Source: Phycisphaerales bacterium (GTDB lineage: Bacteria > Planctomycetota > Phycisphaerae > Phycisphaerales > SM1A02). From it: a stretch of 7,243 bases of DNA. Shown here in pieces: positions 1 to 6,471 of this stretch. The notes below the pieces were generated by a model, which ran no database searches, was not told where the DNA came from, and worked only from the letters and a program-made list of their open reading frames with translations. Position numbers and translations under genes: made by a program. Numbering within the stretch: the stretch's first letter is position 1; each line of letters starts with the position of its first letter. The stretch lies in NCBI GenBank assembly GCA_003520025.1, contig DOVP01000157.1, forward strand, positions 1-7,243, in the 5' to 3' direction.

Positions 1-1
1 G

Positions 2-874
2 GGTGACACGGCCATCATCGATCAGGGCACCCTGAAGCAACTGGCCGAACAGTCACTTCGTACTGAGGGGTTGTCCGGGCACAGCCAGTCTGATGAACTC
101 TGGTTTGCACTGCTCGATCGAACCATGGAGGCGATCGGATGGCGGCATCGTTTCCGGGCATTGGAGTCGGAATTGTCAGAACTTCGTGAGCAGATCACTG
201 AACTTCGCCACTTTGTAGCGGACCACGAGCAATTCGGAGACGACTTCGCCACCTACCGTGAAGTCCTCGCGGAGACAAAACGGTTAACCAATGCTCAAAT
301 CGCGCTCAAGCGGCAGCAAAGGCAGATTGAACAAGATCGCAAGCGTGAGGAATCGAAAAAGAAGCGGGAAGCGACTGCCGCTGCGAAGAAGAAGGCCAAG
401 GAGGCCAGCCAGCGGCTGACCAAATTGGGATTTTCGGCCATCGGCCAAAATGTATACCTGAGCAAATCCGCGTACGCCTACCCAAATCGGACCGTTCCCG
501 AACAGCGTGTTTACTTCCAGCCGGGACCAAACGGTGACATGCAGCCTATGACCACAATCGAGAGCCGTGAGGAGTTCGACTACACCAAGATGACCATCTC
601 CGGCAGTCTGCTCAACGGCGCCAAAATCACCCGCAACGTCGGCGTGGCCTTCGTGTTTCGTGATCAGTACGGCAACCAGATTGGACAAGAGACCGTGGTT
701 ATCGAGAACGCGCGGCCAGATGTTCCGTATCCGTTCACCGGTGAGCTTGTCATGGCGTCCGATCAGCCTTTCTCCAGCATGACCAGCTGGGTGCTGTTCG
801 CCGATACAGCACCACCGGCTACGGTCACGACGCCCTTGACTGTGCCGGTGCCCGGTACTCCGGCGACTCCATGA
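2..874 (+). CDS. Coiled-coil protein with C-terminal beta-rich (FxLYD-like) domain, 5' end outside window
   Basis: The function is unknown. The frame has no stop between base 2 and the TGA at 872-874, and the codons before the TTG at 71 read as normal protein (GDTAIIDQGTLKQL...). The true start is therefore probably left of the window; TTG 71 and ATG 125 are poorer choices. From about base 150 to 420 the protein is a long heptad-like helix. Its last third (about 325-420) is very rich in Lys, Arg and Glu (e.g. DRKREESKKKRE), as in a coiled coil. A separate domain follows (about 540-815), with alternating hydrophobic strands and the pattern 'TISGSLLNGAKITRNVGVAF'. This resembles FxLYD or related extracytoplasmic Ig-like folds by eye only. 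The tail is Pro/Thr-rich. No membrane segment is visible, but one could lie upstream. The stop overlaps the start of the next gene (ATGA), so the two are probably co-translated. I am confident that it is a gene and unsure of the domain name. Confidence 0.8.
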   Translation, partial: GDTAIIDQGTLKQLAEQSLRTEGLSGHSQSDELWFALLDRTMEAIGWRHRFRALESELSELREQITELRHFVADHEQFGDDFATYREVLAETKRLTNAQIALKRQQRQIEQDRKREESKKKREATAAAKKKAKEASQRLTKLGFSAIGQNVYLSKSAYAYPNRTVPEQRVYFQPGPNGDMQPMTTIESREEFDYTKMTISGSLLNGAKITRNVGVAFVFRDQYGNQIGQETVVIENARPDVPYPFTGELVMASDQPFSSMTSWVLFADTAPPATVTTPLTVPVPGTPATP

Positions 875-1293
875 CACAGCAGGGTGCGCTGGATCCAGCG
901 AGCCGTCGTCGTCGAGTAGTCATGCCTTTGGTGATTCTTGTTGTAGCCATTGGAATCGGTCTCTGGTTCCCTGGTCAAACTGAGGCCGATGGTCATATCG
1001 AGCAGCGACTTCGGAACACCCTGTCCAGTCAGTGTGGTCCCACCATGACGCCACCTGTGGTTCGGTGGGCCTTGCCCATCGTGCAGTCCACATTCAAAGC
1101 GGCCGCATCGCGCTGGTGCGAGCGGGGGATCGATTCGGCATCCGTCACGATCACGCAAAAAGATACGGGGGATGGCAGCCGGTCGATCACGTTGCATTCC
1201 CCTGATGGCGGTTCCATCCACCTGCTGCTCACCATTGAGTCCGACGGAATACCGCTGGTCTCCTCAATCAGCCTTGATCCCGCTGGAACATGA
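871..1293 (+). CDS. Small single-pass membrane protein, unknown function
   Basis: This is a 140-residue protein that I do not recognise. Residues 1-15 are polar and end in four arginines (R12-R15). A hydrophobic helix follows at about 16-33 (VVMPLVILVVAIGIGLWF), then about 105 soluble residues. By the positive-inside rule the short N-terminus should be cytoplasmic and the C-terminal part outside the inner membrane; the segment could also act as an uncleaved signal anchor. The outer part has just two cysteines, C55 and C83, which could form a disulfide, and a C-terminal half of probable beta strands (SVTITQ, SITLHS, IHLLLTIES). The ATG shares bases with the upstream stop (ATGA, 871-874), and no Shine-Dalgarno sequence precedes it, which favours translational coupling to the coiled-coil gene. 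An envelope role alongside that protein is an inference. Confidence 0.8.
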   Translation: MTQQGALDPASRRRRVVMPLVILVVAIGIGLWFPGQTEADGHIEQRLRNTLSSQCGPTMTPPVVRWALPIVQSTFKAAASRWCERGIDSASVTITQKDTGDGSRSITLHSPDGGSIHLLLTIESDGIPLVSSISLDPAGT

Positions 1294-1328
1294 CCGCCGA
1301 AACTTGGGCGGGCTGATAGTCTGACAGA

Positions 1329-2276
1329 ATGGATGTCTGGATCAACGGTGAGTTCGTACGGGATGAAGATGCCCGCGTATCGGTCTTTGATGCGGGATTT
1401 CAACATGGCATCGGCCTCTTCGAAACGATGGCGGCCCGCAACGGGCGAGTCTTTCGTGCCGGGCAACACATGGGCCGACTTCTGGAGTCCGCCCAAACCT
1501 TGATGCTGAGTGATCGGCTGCATGCCGACCCGCTGATCGAAGCTGTACATCACACGATCGAACACAACAAGCAGCCAAATGCCCGCGTCCGACTGACGCT
1601 GAGCGGTGGTGACCTCAATGCGCTTCGCAGTACTGGTGAGGGGCCGACTGATCCGACGATTGTGATCGTTGTCCAGCCGCCGACCGAGTACCCGGAGGCC
1701 TTTTTTTCCCAAGGCATCGCCGCCCTGCTCGCCCCTGGCCGCCTCAACCCGTGGCAGCAGACGGCCGGACACAAGACGCTGAACTATTGGAACCGAATCG
1801 CTGCGTTACAGGCTGCCGCCTCGGTGGGAGCGGGGGAGGCCTTGTGGCTGACACCAGACGCAATGGTTGCAAGTGGATCGGTGAGCAACCTTTTTTATGT
1901 GTCTGATGGCGAGTTGATCACACCACCAGCCCGCGGCGAGCAACTCAAAGGCGAACTTGTCCCGCCCGTGCTTCCAGGCATCACCCGTTCCGCAGTCATT
2001 GAATTGGCGCAGCGAGCGGGGATCTCGGTCCGCGAGGGAATGCCGAATCTAGAGGAACTCATGGACGCCGACGAAGTCTTCCTGACGAACTCGAGTTGGC
2101 ACATACTTCCGGTCACCGGGCTTGGGCTGAATGTCCATTCCGAAGATCCCCAGCACGAGGCCGAACTGCGGCACCACCCGATCGGTGAAGGCTCGGTTGG
2201 CAGCATGACCGCCGATCTGCGAGCGGCCCTCTTGGAACTCATCGAACAGGAAACCTGTGAGATCTCGACACCATGA
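1329..2276 (+). CDS. Class IV PLP-dependent aminotransferase (aminodeoxychorismate lyase / branched-chain aminotransferase family)
   Basis: This is a cytoplasmic fold-type IV pyridoxal-phosphate enzyme of 315 residues, near the usual 270-310. Family signatures appear in order: an N-terminal beta segment with FDAGFQHGIGLFET (20-33), the phosphate-binding arginine in HMGRL (R50), the Schiff-base lysine in GHKTLNYW (K149), VSNLFYV (185-191), LPGITR (215-220) and a late DEVFLTNSS strand. The KTLNYW, VSNLF and TNSS wording is closer to 4-amino-4-deoxychorismate lyase (PabC, p-aminobenzoate for folate) or D-amino-acid transaminase than to IlvE, which usually has a GNY after the lysine. Substrate cannot be fixed from sequence, so no symbol is given. 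Two oddities: the Glu normally five residues before the Asn of the SNLF motif is Ser (S182), and the loop before LPGITR (about 199-214) is longer than usual. There is no clear Shine-Dalgarno before the ATG. The stop overlaps the next gene. Confidence 0.9.
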   Translation: MDVWINGEFVRDEDARVSVFDAGFQHGIGLFETMAARNGRVFRAGQHMGRLLESAQTLMLSDRLHADPLIEAVHHTIEHNKQPNARVRLTLSGGDLNALRSTGEGPTDPTIVIVVQPPTEYPEAFFSQGIAALLAPGRLNPWQQTAGHKTLNYWNRIAALQAAASVGAGEALWLTPDAMVASGSVSNLFYVSDGELITPPARGEQLKGELVPPVLPGITRSAVIELAQRAGISVREGMPNLEELMDADEVFLTNSSWHILPVTGLGLNVHSEDPQHEAELRHHPIGEGSVGSMTADLRAALLELIEQETCEISTP

Positions 2277-2563
2277 ATGGGCCAGAGCAAATTCCGCCAG
2301 AAGGGTTCCCGGAGGGTTTTTCAAGAGCATCGCGGGTGTTTCAAATCATCCAGTCACGGCCGAGCCGGGCGTCGCGTGTAGCGATTTCGGTGTTCTTGCT
2401 GCTACTGGCGTTGCCGCTACTGGTGCTGGCCCTCACAGCGGGCATCATCTCGATGGCGGTGTATCTGATTCTTGCCGGATGGGCCCGTCTCTTCGCCCGA
2501 CGCACACCGGACTGGGCCGAGCATGATGTGGAGGGTCGGAAGGGTGTCAGGGTGAAGCGATAG
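2273..2563 (+). CDS. Small hydrophobic membrane protein, unknown function
   Basis: This is a 96-residue protein that I do not recognise. About 35 polar residues with several arginines (FSRASRVFQIIQSRPSRASR) lead into an unbroken hydrophobic stretch at residues 36-71, rich in Leu, Ala, Val and Ile. Thirty-six residues is too long for one ordinary helix, so it is either two tightly packed transmembrane helices (a break near P48 or T55-G57 is possible) or one long tilted helix. Basic residues on both sides (R29-R35 and R72-R77, then a Lys/Arg C-terminus) fit a hairpin with both ends in the cytoplasm. The ATG overlaps the aminotransferase stop (ATGA, 2273-2276) with no Shine-Dalgarno nearby, which supports this start over an overlapping alternative frame beginning at 2257. 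The tight coupling suggests co-expression with the aminotransferase, not necessarily a shared function. Confidence 0.75.
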   Translation: MNGPEQIPPEGFPEGFSRASRVFQIIQSRPSRASRVAISVFLLLLALPLLVLALTAGIISMAVYLILAGWARLFARRTPDWAEHDVEGRKGVRVKR

Positions 2564-2572
2564 TCGGAAGTC

Positions 2573-2585
2573 GGCCGAATCGGCC
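2573..2585. repeat. Short perfect inverted repeat in the gap before dnaE
   Basis: GGCCGA-A-TCGGCC is a 6-base inverted repeat about one central base. As RNA it could form a 5-bp GC-rich stem with an AAT loop. There is no T-run after it, so it does not look like an intrinsic terminator. It lies 9 bases after the stop of the membrane protein and just upstream of the weak promoter-like elements, so it could be an operator. In GC-rich DNA it may equally be chance. Confidence 0.4.
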
Positions 2586-2586
2586 C

Positions 2587-2615
2587 TCGGCATACGCTGC
2601 CCTCGCCCGTATCAT
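2587..2615 (+). promoter_or_regulatory. Weak sigma70-like promoter candidate for dnaE
   Basis: TCGGCA (2587-2592, four of six matches to TTGACA) is followed after exactly 17 bases by TATCAT (2610-2615, five of six matches to TATAAT). Transcription would begin near 2622, leaving a leader of only about six bases before the dnaE ATG. That conflicts with use of the Shine-Dalgarno-like site at 2619-2625, so at most one of the two readings is likely to matter for a given transcript. Single-site matches of this quality are common by chance. Confidence 0.25.
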
Positions 2616-2618
2616 CAT

Positions 2619-2625
2619 GGTGATC
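2619..2625 (+). promoter_or_regulatory. Shine-Dalgarno-like site for dnaE
   Basis: GGTGATC matches the downstream half of the canonical AAGGAGGTGATC complement of the 16S rRNA 3' end. Its two G's sit so that the register to the ATG at 2628 is normal (seven bases after the GG). It lacks the stronger AGGA half. It is the only ribosome-binding-like sequence directly before any of the start codons in this window, and it supports the chosen dnaE start. Confidence 0.5.
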
Positions 2626-2627
2626 CC

Positions 2628-5600
2628 ATGAGCACTGCGACCACCCCCCAGTTCACGCACCTGCATCTCCACAGCGAGTACTCACTACTCGACGGGGCGA
2701 ATCGCATCAAACCGCTGCTCAAGCGTGTGGCGGATCTCGGCATGACGTCAGTCGCACTGACGGACCATGGCAACCTGTTCGGCGCTGCCGAGTTCTTCTC
2801 GGCCGCGAACAAGGTGGGGATCAAGCCGATCCTTGGAATCGAGGCCTACGTCGCGCCAGAACAGCGAACGATGCGTGCCAAGTCGAAAGTCGGACCGGAT
2901 GGCGGGTTCCATCTCGTCTTGCTTGCGCGCAACGACGAGGGGTGGGGCAACCTCGTCAAGTTGAGCAGTGATGCCTATTTGAAGGGCTTCTATCACAAGC
3001 CGCGGATGGATCGGGAGACACTTGCTCAGTGGTCCGGTGGCCTGATTGCCATCAACGGACACCTCGGCTCATCGCTGGCGCACCATCTTGTTCAGTTCGA
3101 ACAGACCGGCGATGACAAGTATTGGAAGGCCGCCATCAAGGAGGCCCGTTGGCATGCCGAGGTATTTGGTCCAGACGAGCATGGTGAGCCGTGCTTCTTT
3201 GTCGAGTTGCAACGCATGGACATCGACAAACAGGATGCGATCAATCCGCTCCTGATCAAACTCGCCGATGAACTCGATCTCCCCCTCGTATGCGACAACG
3301 ATGCCCACTTCCTGACCGCCGACGATCACAACACGCACGACACACTCTGTTGCATTTCCATGGGAAGGACCAAAGAGGATCCCAAGCGGCTCACCTATCC
3401 GCCGGACTTGTATGTCAAGTCGGCGAAGGAGATGGTGGAACTCTTCGGGGACGTACCTGAGGCTATTGAAAACACCAACCGAATCGCCGAGCGGTGCGAG
3501 ACGACCATCGATTTCGCCACCAGCCACGCCCCGGTCGTGCGAGTCACGGCACCGAGTGAATCCCCCACATGGGATGGAACCAGCGATCTGACCGAGTGGT
3601 TCAAGGCCTGGTGTACACGAATCGAGTTGCATCCATTCGATGCGGAACGTGATGCCGGAGCGGACCGAATCGCACTGGAAGCAGAATGCGACCGTGCGCT
3701 CAGGCTGTTGGCCGAAGCTGGCCTCATCTGGCGATACGGATCCGATGGTGTCACCGACGAGATTCGCGCTCGGTGTGAACGTGAACTCTCGATCCTGTCC
3801 GAGAAGCGGATCAGTGCCTACTTCCTGATCTGCTGGGACTTCGTCAACTGGGCGCGGCAGCGGGGCATCCCGGCCAGTGCCCGTGGCAGTGGTGTCGGCA
3901 CGATGGTCGGCTATGTGCTGGGACTTTCCAACGCGTGTCCAGTGACATTTGGATTGCTCTTTGAGCGGTTCACCGACCCAGACCGCGATGAATATCCCGA
4001 TATCGATGTCGACATCTGTCAGAATGGGCGTGGTGAGGTCATCCAATACGTCCGGGAGAAGTATGGCCATGTCGCGCAGATCATCACGTTCGGTCGGCTC
4101 AAGGCACGCGCAGCGATCAAGGATGTCTCGCGGGTCATGGGGCTTGAGCCAGTGGAGGGGCAGCGGCTCTCAAATCTGGTGCCGCCGGAATTGAACATCA
4201 CGATCGCGCAGGCCCGCGAGTCATCGACGGACTTCAAAGAGGAATACGAGAAGAACCCCATGTCCCGCCGCGTCATCGACGAAGCGGAAAAACTGGAAGG
4301 ACACGCAAGGCACGCCGGAGTCCACGCGGCGGGTGTTGTCGTGGCGACGCAACCGCTCGACACGATCGTGCCGCTGTGCCGGGTGAGCGGCAACGACGAG
4401 GCGGTCACACAGTGGGATGGGCCGACCTGCGAGCGGGTCGGACTACTCAAGATGGATTTCCTCGGTCTCAGGACGCTCTCGACGCTGGAACTGTCGCGAG
4501 AACTCGTAGAGGTGACACTCGACGAATCGGAGATCTGGGCTGCGGTTGGCCACGCGCCTGGTGATGGCCCATACCCGCTGGATCTTGACCGTGTTCCTTG
4601 GGACAACCAGCAGGTACTCGATCTCTTCCGCCGCGGCGATACCTCTGGGATCTTCCAGTTCGAGTCAACGGGCATGCGCCAACTGCTGCGGGAAATACAG
4701 CCGGATCGACTTGAAGATCTCATCGCCGCCAATGCGTTGTACCGACCAGGGCCAATGGATCTCATCCCCGAGTACATCGCCCGCAAGCACGGGAAACTCC
4801 CGGTTCCGAATGTGCATCCGATTGTGGACGAGTTCACCACCGAGACCTATGGCATCATGGTGTACCAGGAACAGGTCATGCAGATCGTGCACGGGCTCGG
4901 TGACATCCCGCTGCGACAGGCCTACACGCTCATCAAGGCGATCAGCAAGAAGAAGGTTGATGTCATCGACTCGGCCCGGAGTGGTTTTATCGAGGGTGCG
5001 TCTGGGAAGGGGATGGGCAAGGACGAAGCCGAGGAACTCTTCGAATTGATTTTGAAGTTCGCCGGCTACGGCTTCAACAAGTCCCACTCGACGGGATATG
5101 CCATCATCGCCTACCAAACTGCCTGGTTGAAAACGTGGTTCCCGGTGCAGTACATGGCGGCCGTGCTGACGTTCGAGAGCGCCGCGAAGAAGACAGAGGA
5201 CTGGGCGCCGTATCTGGATGACTGCCGGTACACGCGCTTCTCAGATCACGCTGACAGCAAGCCGGACATCGGCATTGAGGTGCGTGGTCCCGATATCAAC
5301 GAGAGTCGCCACCGCTTCACGGTGGTACATGACGAACATCTGTCACCGAGTAGTCTCAATGGGGCAATCCGCTTCGGGCTCGGCGGCATCAAGGGGGCCG
5401 GGAAGAATGCTGTGGAGGGTTTGATTGCCGAGCGGGATGCCAATGGACCCTTCTTGTCGATCTGGGATATCTGTGAACGGGCGCCATCGGGCACCGTCAA
5501 TCGCGCCACGATGGAAGCCTTGATCAAGGCCGGCGCGCTCGACTCCATTCACAGCATGTCCAAACGCGCTTCCATGGTGGGAGAGGCCGAGTCGGCACTT

Positions 5601-6449
5601 CGGGCGGGACAGAAACTCAAGAAGGACGCCGACTCCGGGCAGGGGCAGCTTTTTGGTGGGGGGGATGCCCCCAAAGAGGACCCCGAGCAGTTCGCGCTGC
5701 CCGATGTGCCGCCGTGGAGCGAGCGGGAGGCCCTGGCCTATGAACGTGAACTTCTGGGCTTCCACGTCTCTGGCCATCCAATCGATGAGTACGACGCGGT
5801 TTTCAAGACCTATTGCTCGTGCAGTATCTCCCAACTTGACAACATGCCAATGGGCCGCCAGATCAGACTTGGCGTGATGATCGCCTCGACCCGTATCGTC
5901 ACCATTCAGCGGGGACAGAATGCGGGGCAGCGGATGGCGATGTTGTCACTGCAGGATCGCGGGGCGTCAATCGACGCTGTGATGTTCTCGGATCACTTTG
6001 CGAGAGACGGCGAGATGATTGTCAACGATGCCGTCGTTATCGCAGAAGGACATCTGGACATCAACAACAGAAGTGGTGGCCAGCAATTCATCGTCGAGCG
6101 ATTGGTGCGTCCGAGTGAGGCTGCAAAATTCCTGACCGAACGCATTGAGTTGCGGGTTCCCTTCAAGGATGGGGAATCCCAACAGGCTGCGGGGGAGCGG
6201 CTCCGTATGACCGCGGGTGTCATCAAGCAGGCGGGTGGCTCACAAATCGCCGATGGGGCGCATCCGGCCAATGTCGTTCTGCACCTGGACCTTCCCGAGC
6301 AGGTGGTGACGCTCAAAAGTGAGTTCCGGGTCGTTCCGCACGACGAACTTGTTCGTCAATTGACCAAAATGCTCGGTGGGAGCCAGCAGGTTCAACTGGT
6401 TGGTTCGATCCCACAGGCACGGGCGCGTGGTCGCAAAGCGAAGGGCTAG
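2628..6449 (+). CDS. dnaE: DNA polymerase III alpha subunit (replicative polymerase)
   Basis: This is the catalytic subunit of the chromosomal replicase, 1273 residues against about 1160 in E. coli. In order: a PHP domain (about 9-290) starting THLHLHSEYSLLDG, with DHGN (H47), GIEAY (E72) and NDAH (D225, H227); the polymerase core with the ARGSGVGT loop (418-425), PDIDVDIC with catalytic D460 and D462, and KMDFLGLRTL with the third aspartate D610; the fingers motif YGFNKSHS (814-821); a helix-hairpin-helix region from 916; a beta-clamp motif QGQLF (1005-1009); an OB fold (about 1079-1155); and a C-terminal domain ending in a basic tail. Extra length lies mainly at about 300-370, about 630-650 and in the Gly/Asp-rich linker after the clamp motif. 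It is DnaE1-like rather than the gap-repair type DnaE2/ImuC, because it has a clamp motif and full C-terminal regions. The loop variant and the insertions suggest a planctomycete, as inference. Confidence 0.97.
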   Translation: MSTATTPQFTHLHLHSEYSLLDGANRIKPLLKRVADLGMTSVALTDHGNLFGAAEFFSAANKVGIKPILGIEAYVAPEQRTMRAKSKVGPDGGFHLVLLARNDEGWGNLVKLSSDAYLKGFYHKPRMDRETLAQWSGGLIAINGHLGSSLAHHLVQFEQTGDDKYWKAAIKEARWHAEVFGPDEHGEPCFFVELQRMDIDKQDAINPLLIKLADELDLPLVCDNDAHFLTADDHNTHDTLCCISMGRTKEDPKRLTYPPDLYVKSAKEMVELFGDVPEAIENTNRIAERCETTIDFATSHAPVVRVTAPSESPTWDGTSDLTEWFKAWCTRIELHPFDAERDAGADRIALEAECDRALRLLAEAGLIWRYGSDGVTDEIRARCERELSILSEKRISAYFLICWDFVNWARQRGIPASARGSGVGTMVGYVLGLSNACPVTFGLLFERFTDPDRDEYPDIDVDICQNGRGEVIQYVREKYGHVAQIITFGRLKARAAIKDVSRVMGLEPVEGQRLSNLVPPELNITIAQARESSTDFKEEYEKNPMSRRVIDEAEKLEGHARHAGVHAAGVVVATQPLDTIVPLCRVSGNDEAVTQWDGPTCERVGLLKMDFLGLRTLSTLELSRELVEVTLDESEIWAAVGHAPGDGPYPLDLDRVPWDNQQVLDLFRRGDTSGIFQFESTGMRQLLREIQPDRLEDLIAANALYRPGPMDLIPEYIARKHGKLPVPNVHPIVDEFTTETYGIMVYQEQVMQIVHGLGDIPLRQAYTLIKAISKKKVDVIDSARSGFIEGASGKGMGKDEAEELFELILKFAGYGFNKSHSTGYAIIAYQTAWLKTWFPVQYMAAVLTFESAAKKTEDWAPYLDDCRYTRFSDHADSKPDIGIEVRGPDINESRHRFTVVHDEHLSPSSLNGAIRFGLGGIKGAGKNAVEGLIAERDANGPFLSIWDICERAPSGTVNRATMEALIKAGALDSIHSMSKRASMVGEAESALRAGQKLKKDADSGQGQLFGGGDAPKEDPEQFALPDVPPWSEREALAYERELLGFHVSGHPIDEYDAVFKTYCSCSISQLDNMPMGRQIRLGVMIASTRIVTIQRGQNAGQRMAMLSLQDRGASIDAVMFSDHFARDGEMIVNDAVVIAEGHLDINNRSGGQQFIVERLVRPSEAAKFLTERIELRVPFKDGESQQAAGERLRMTAGVIKQAGGSQIADGAHPANVVLHLDLPEQVVTLKSEFRVVPHDELVRQLTKMLGGSQQVQLVGSIPQARARGRKAKG

Positions 6450-6471
6450 GGATTGGCCCAACGGTCCTCGT

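Noticed and set aside
71..73. TTG as the start codon of the first gene
   Set aside because: The frame is open with plausible coding sequence back to base 2 and there is no Shine-Dalgarno before the TTG, so a start outside the window is more likely.
1294..1311. Possible hairpin CCGCC-8 bases-GGCGG between genes 2 and 3 as a terminator
   Set aside because: The stem is only 5 bp with an 8-base loop and no T-run follows, so it is not a credible terminator.
1701..1707. T7 run inside the aminotransferase as a frameshift or assembly error
   Set aside because: The frame is intact through it (Phe-Phe-Ser), with family motifs on both sides.
1029..1772. Minus-strand frame of 247 codons across the small membrane gene and the aminotransferase
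   Set aside because: It overlaps two well-supported + strand genes, and its protein shows no domain.
2257..2526. Alternative + strand frame overlapping the 96-residue membrane protein
   Set aside because: It overlaps the aminotransferase end by more than the ATGA junction and loses the clean hydrophobic segment and flanking arginines seen in the 2273 frame.
3069..4070. Long open frame on the minus strand inside dnaE (333 codons)
   Set aside because: It lies entirely opposite the polymerase core. Its translation has no recognisable motif, and its length is explained by the GC-biased codons of dnaE.
4019..4840. Second long minus-strand frame inside dnaE (273 codons)
   Set aside because: The translation is a Ser/Arg-rich low-complexity string typical of an antisense shadow of a GC-rich gene.
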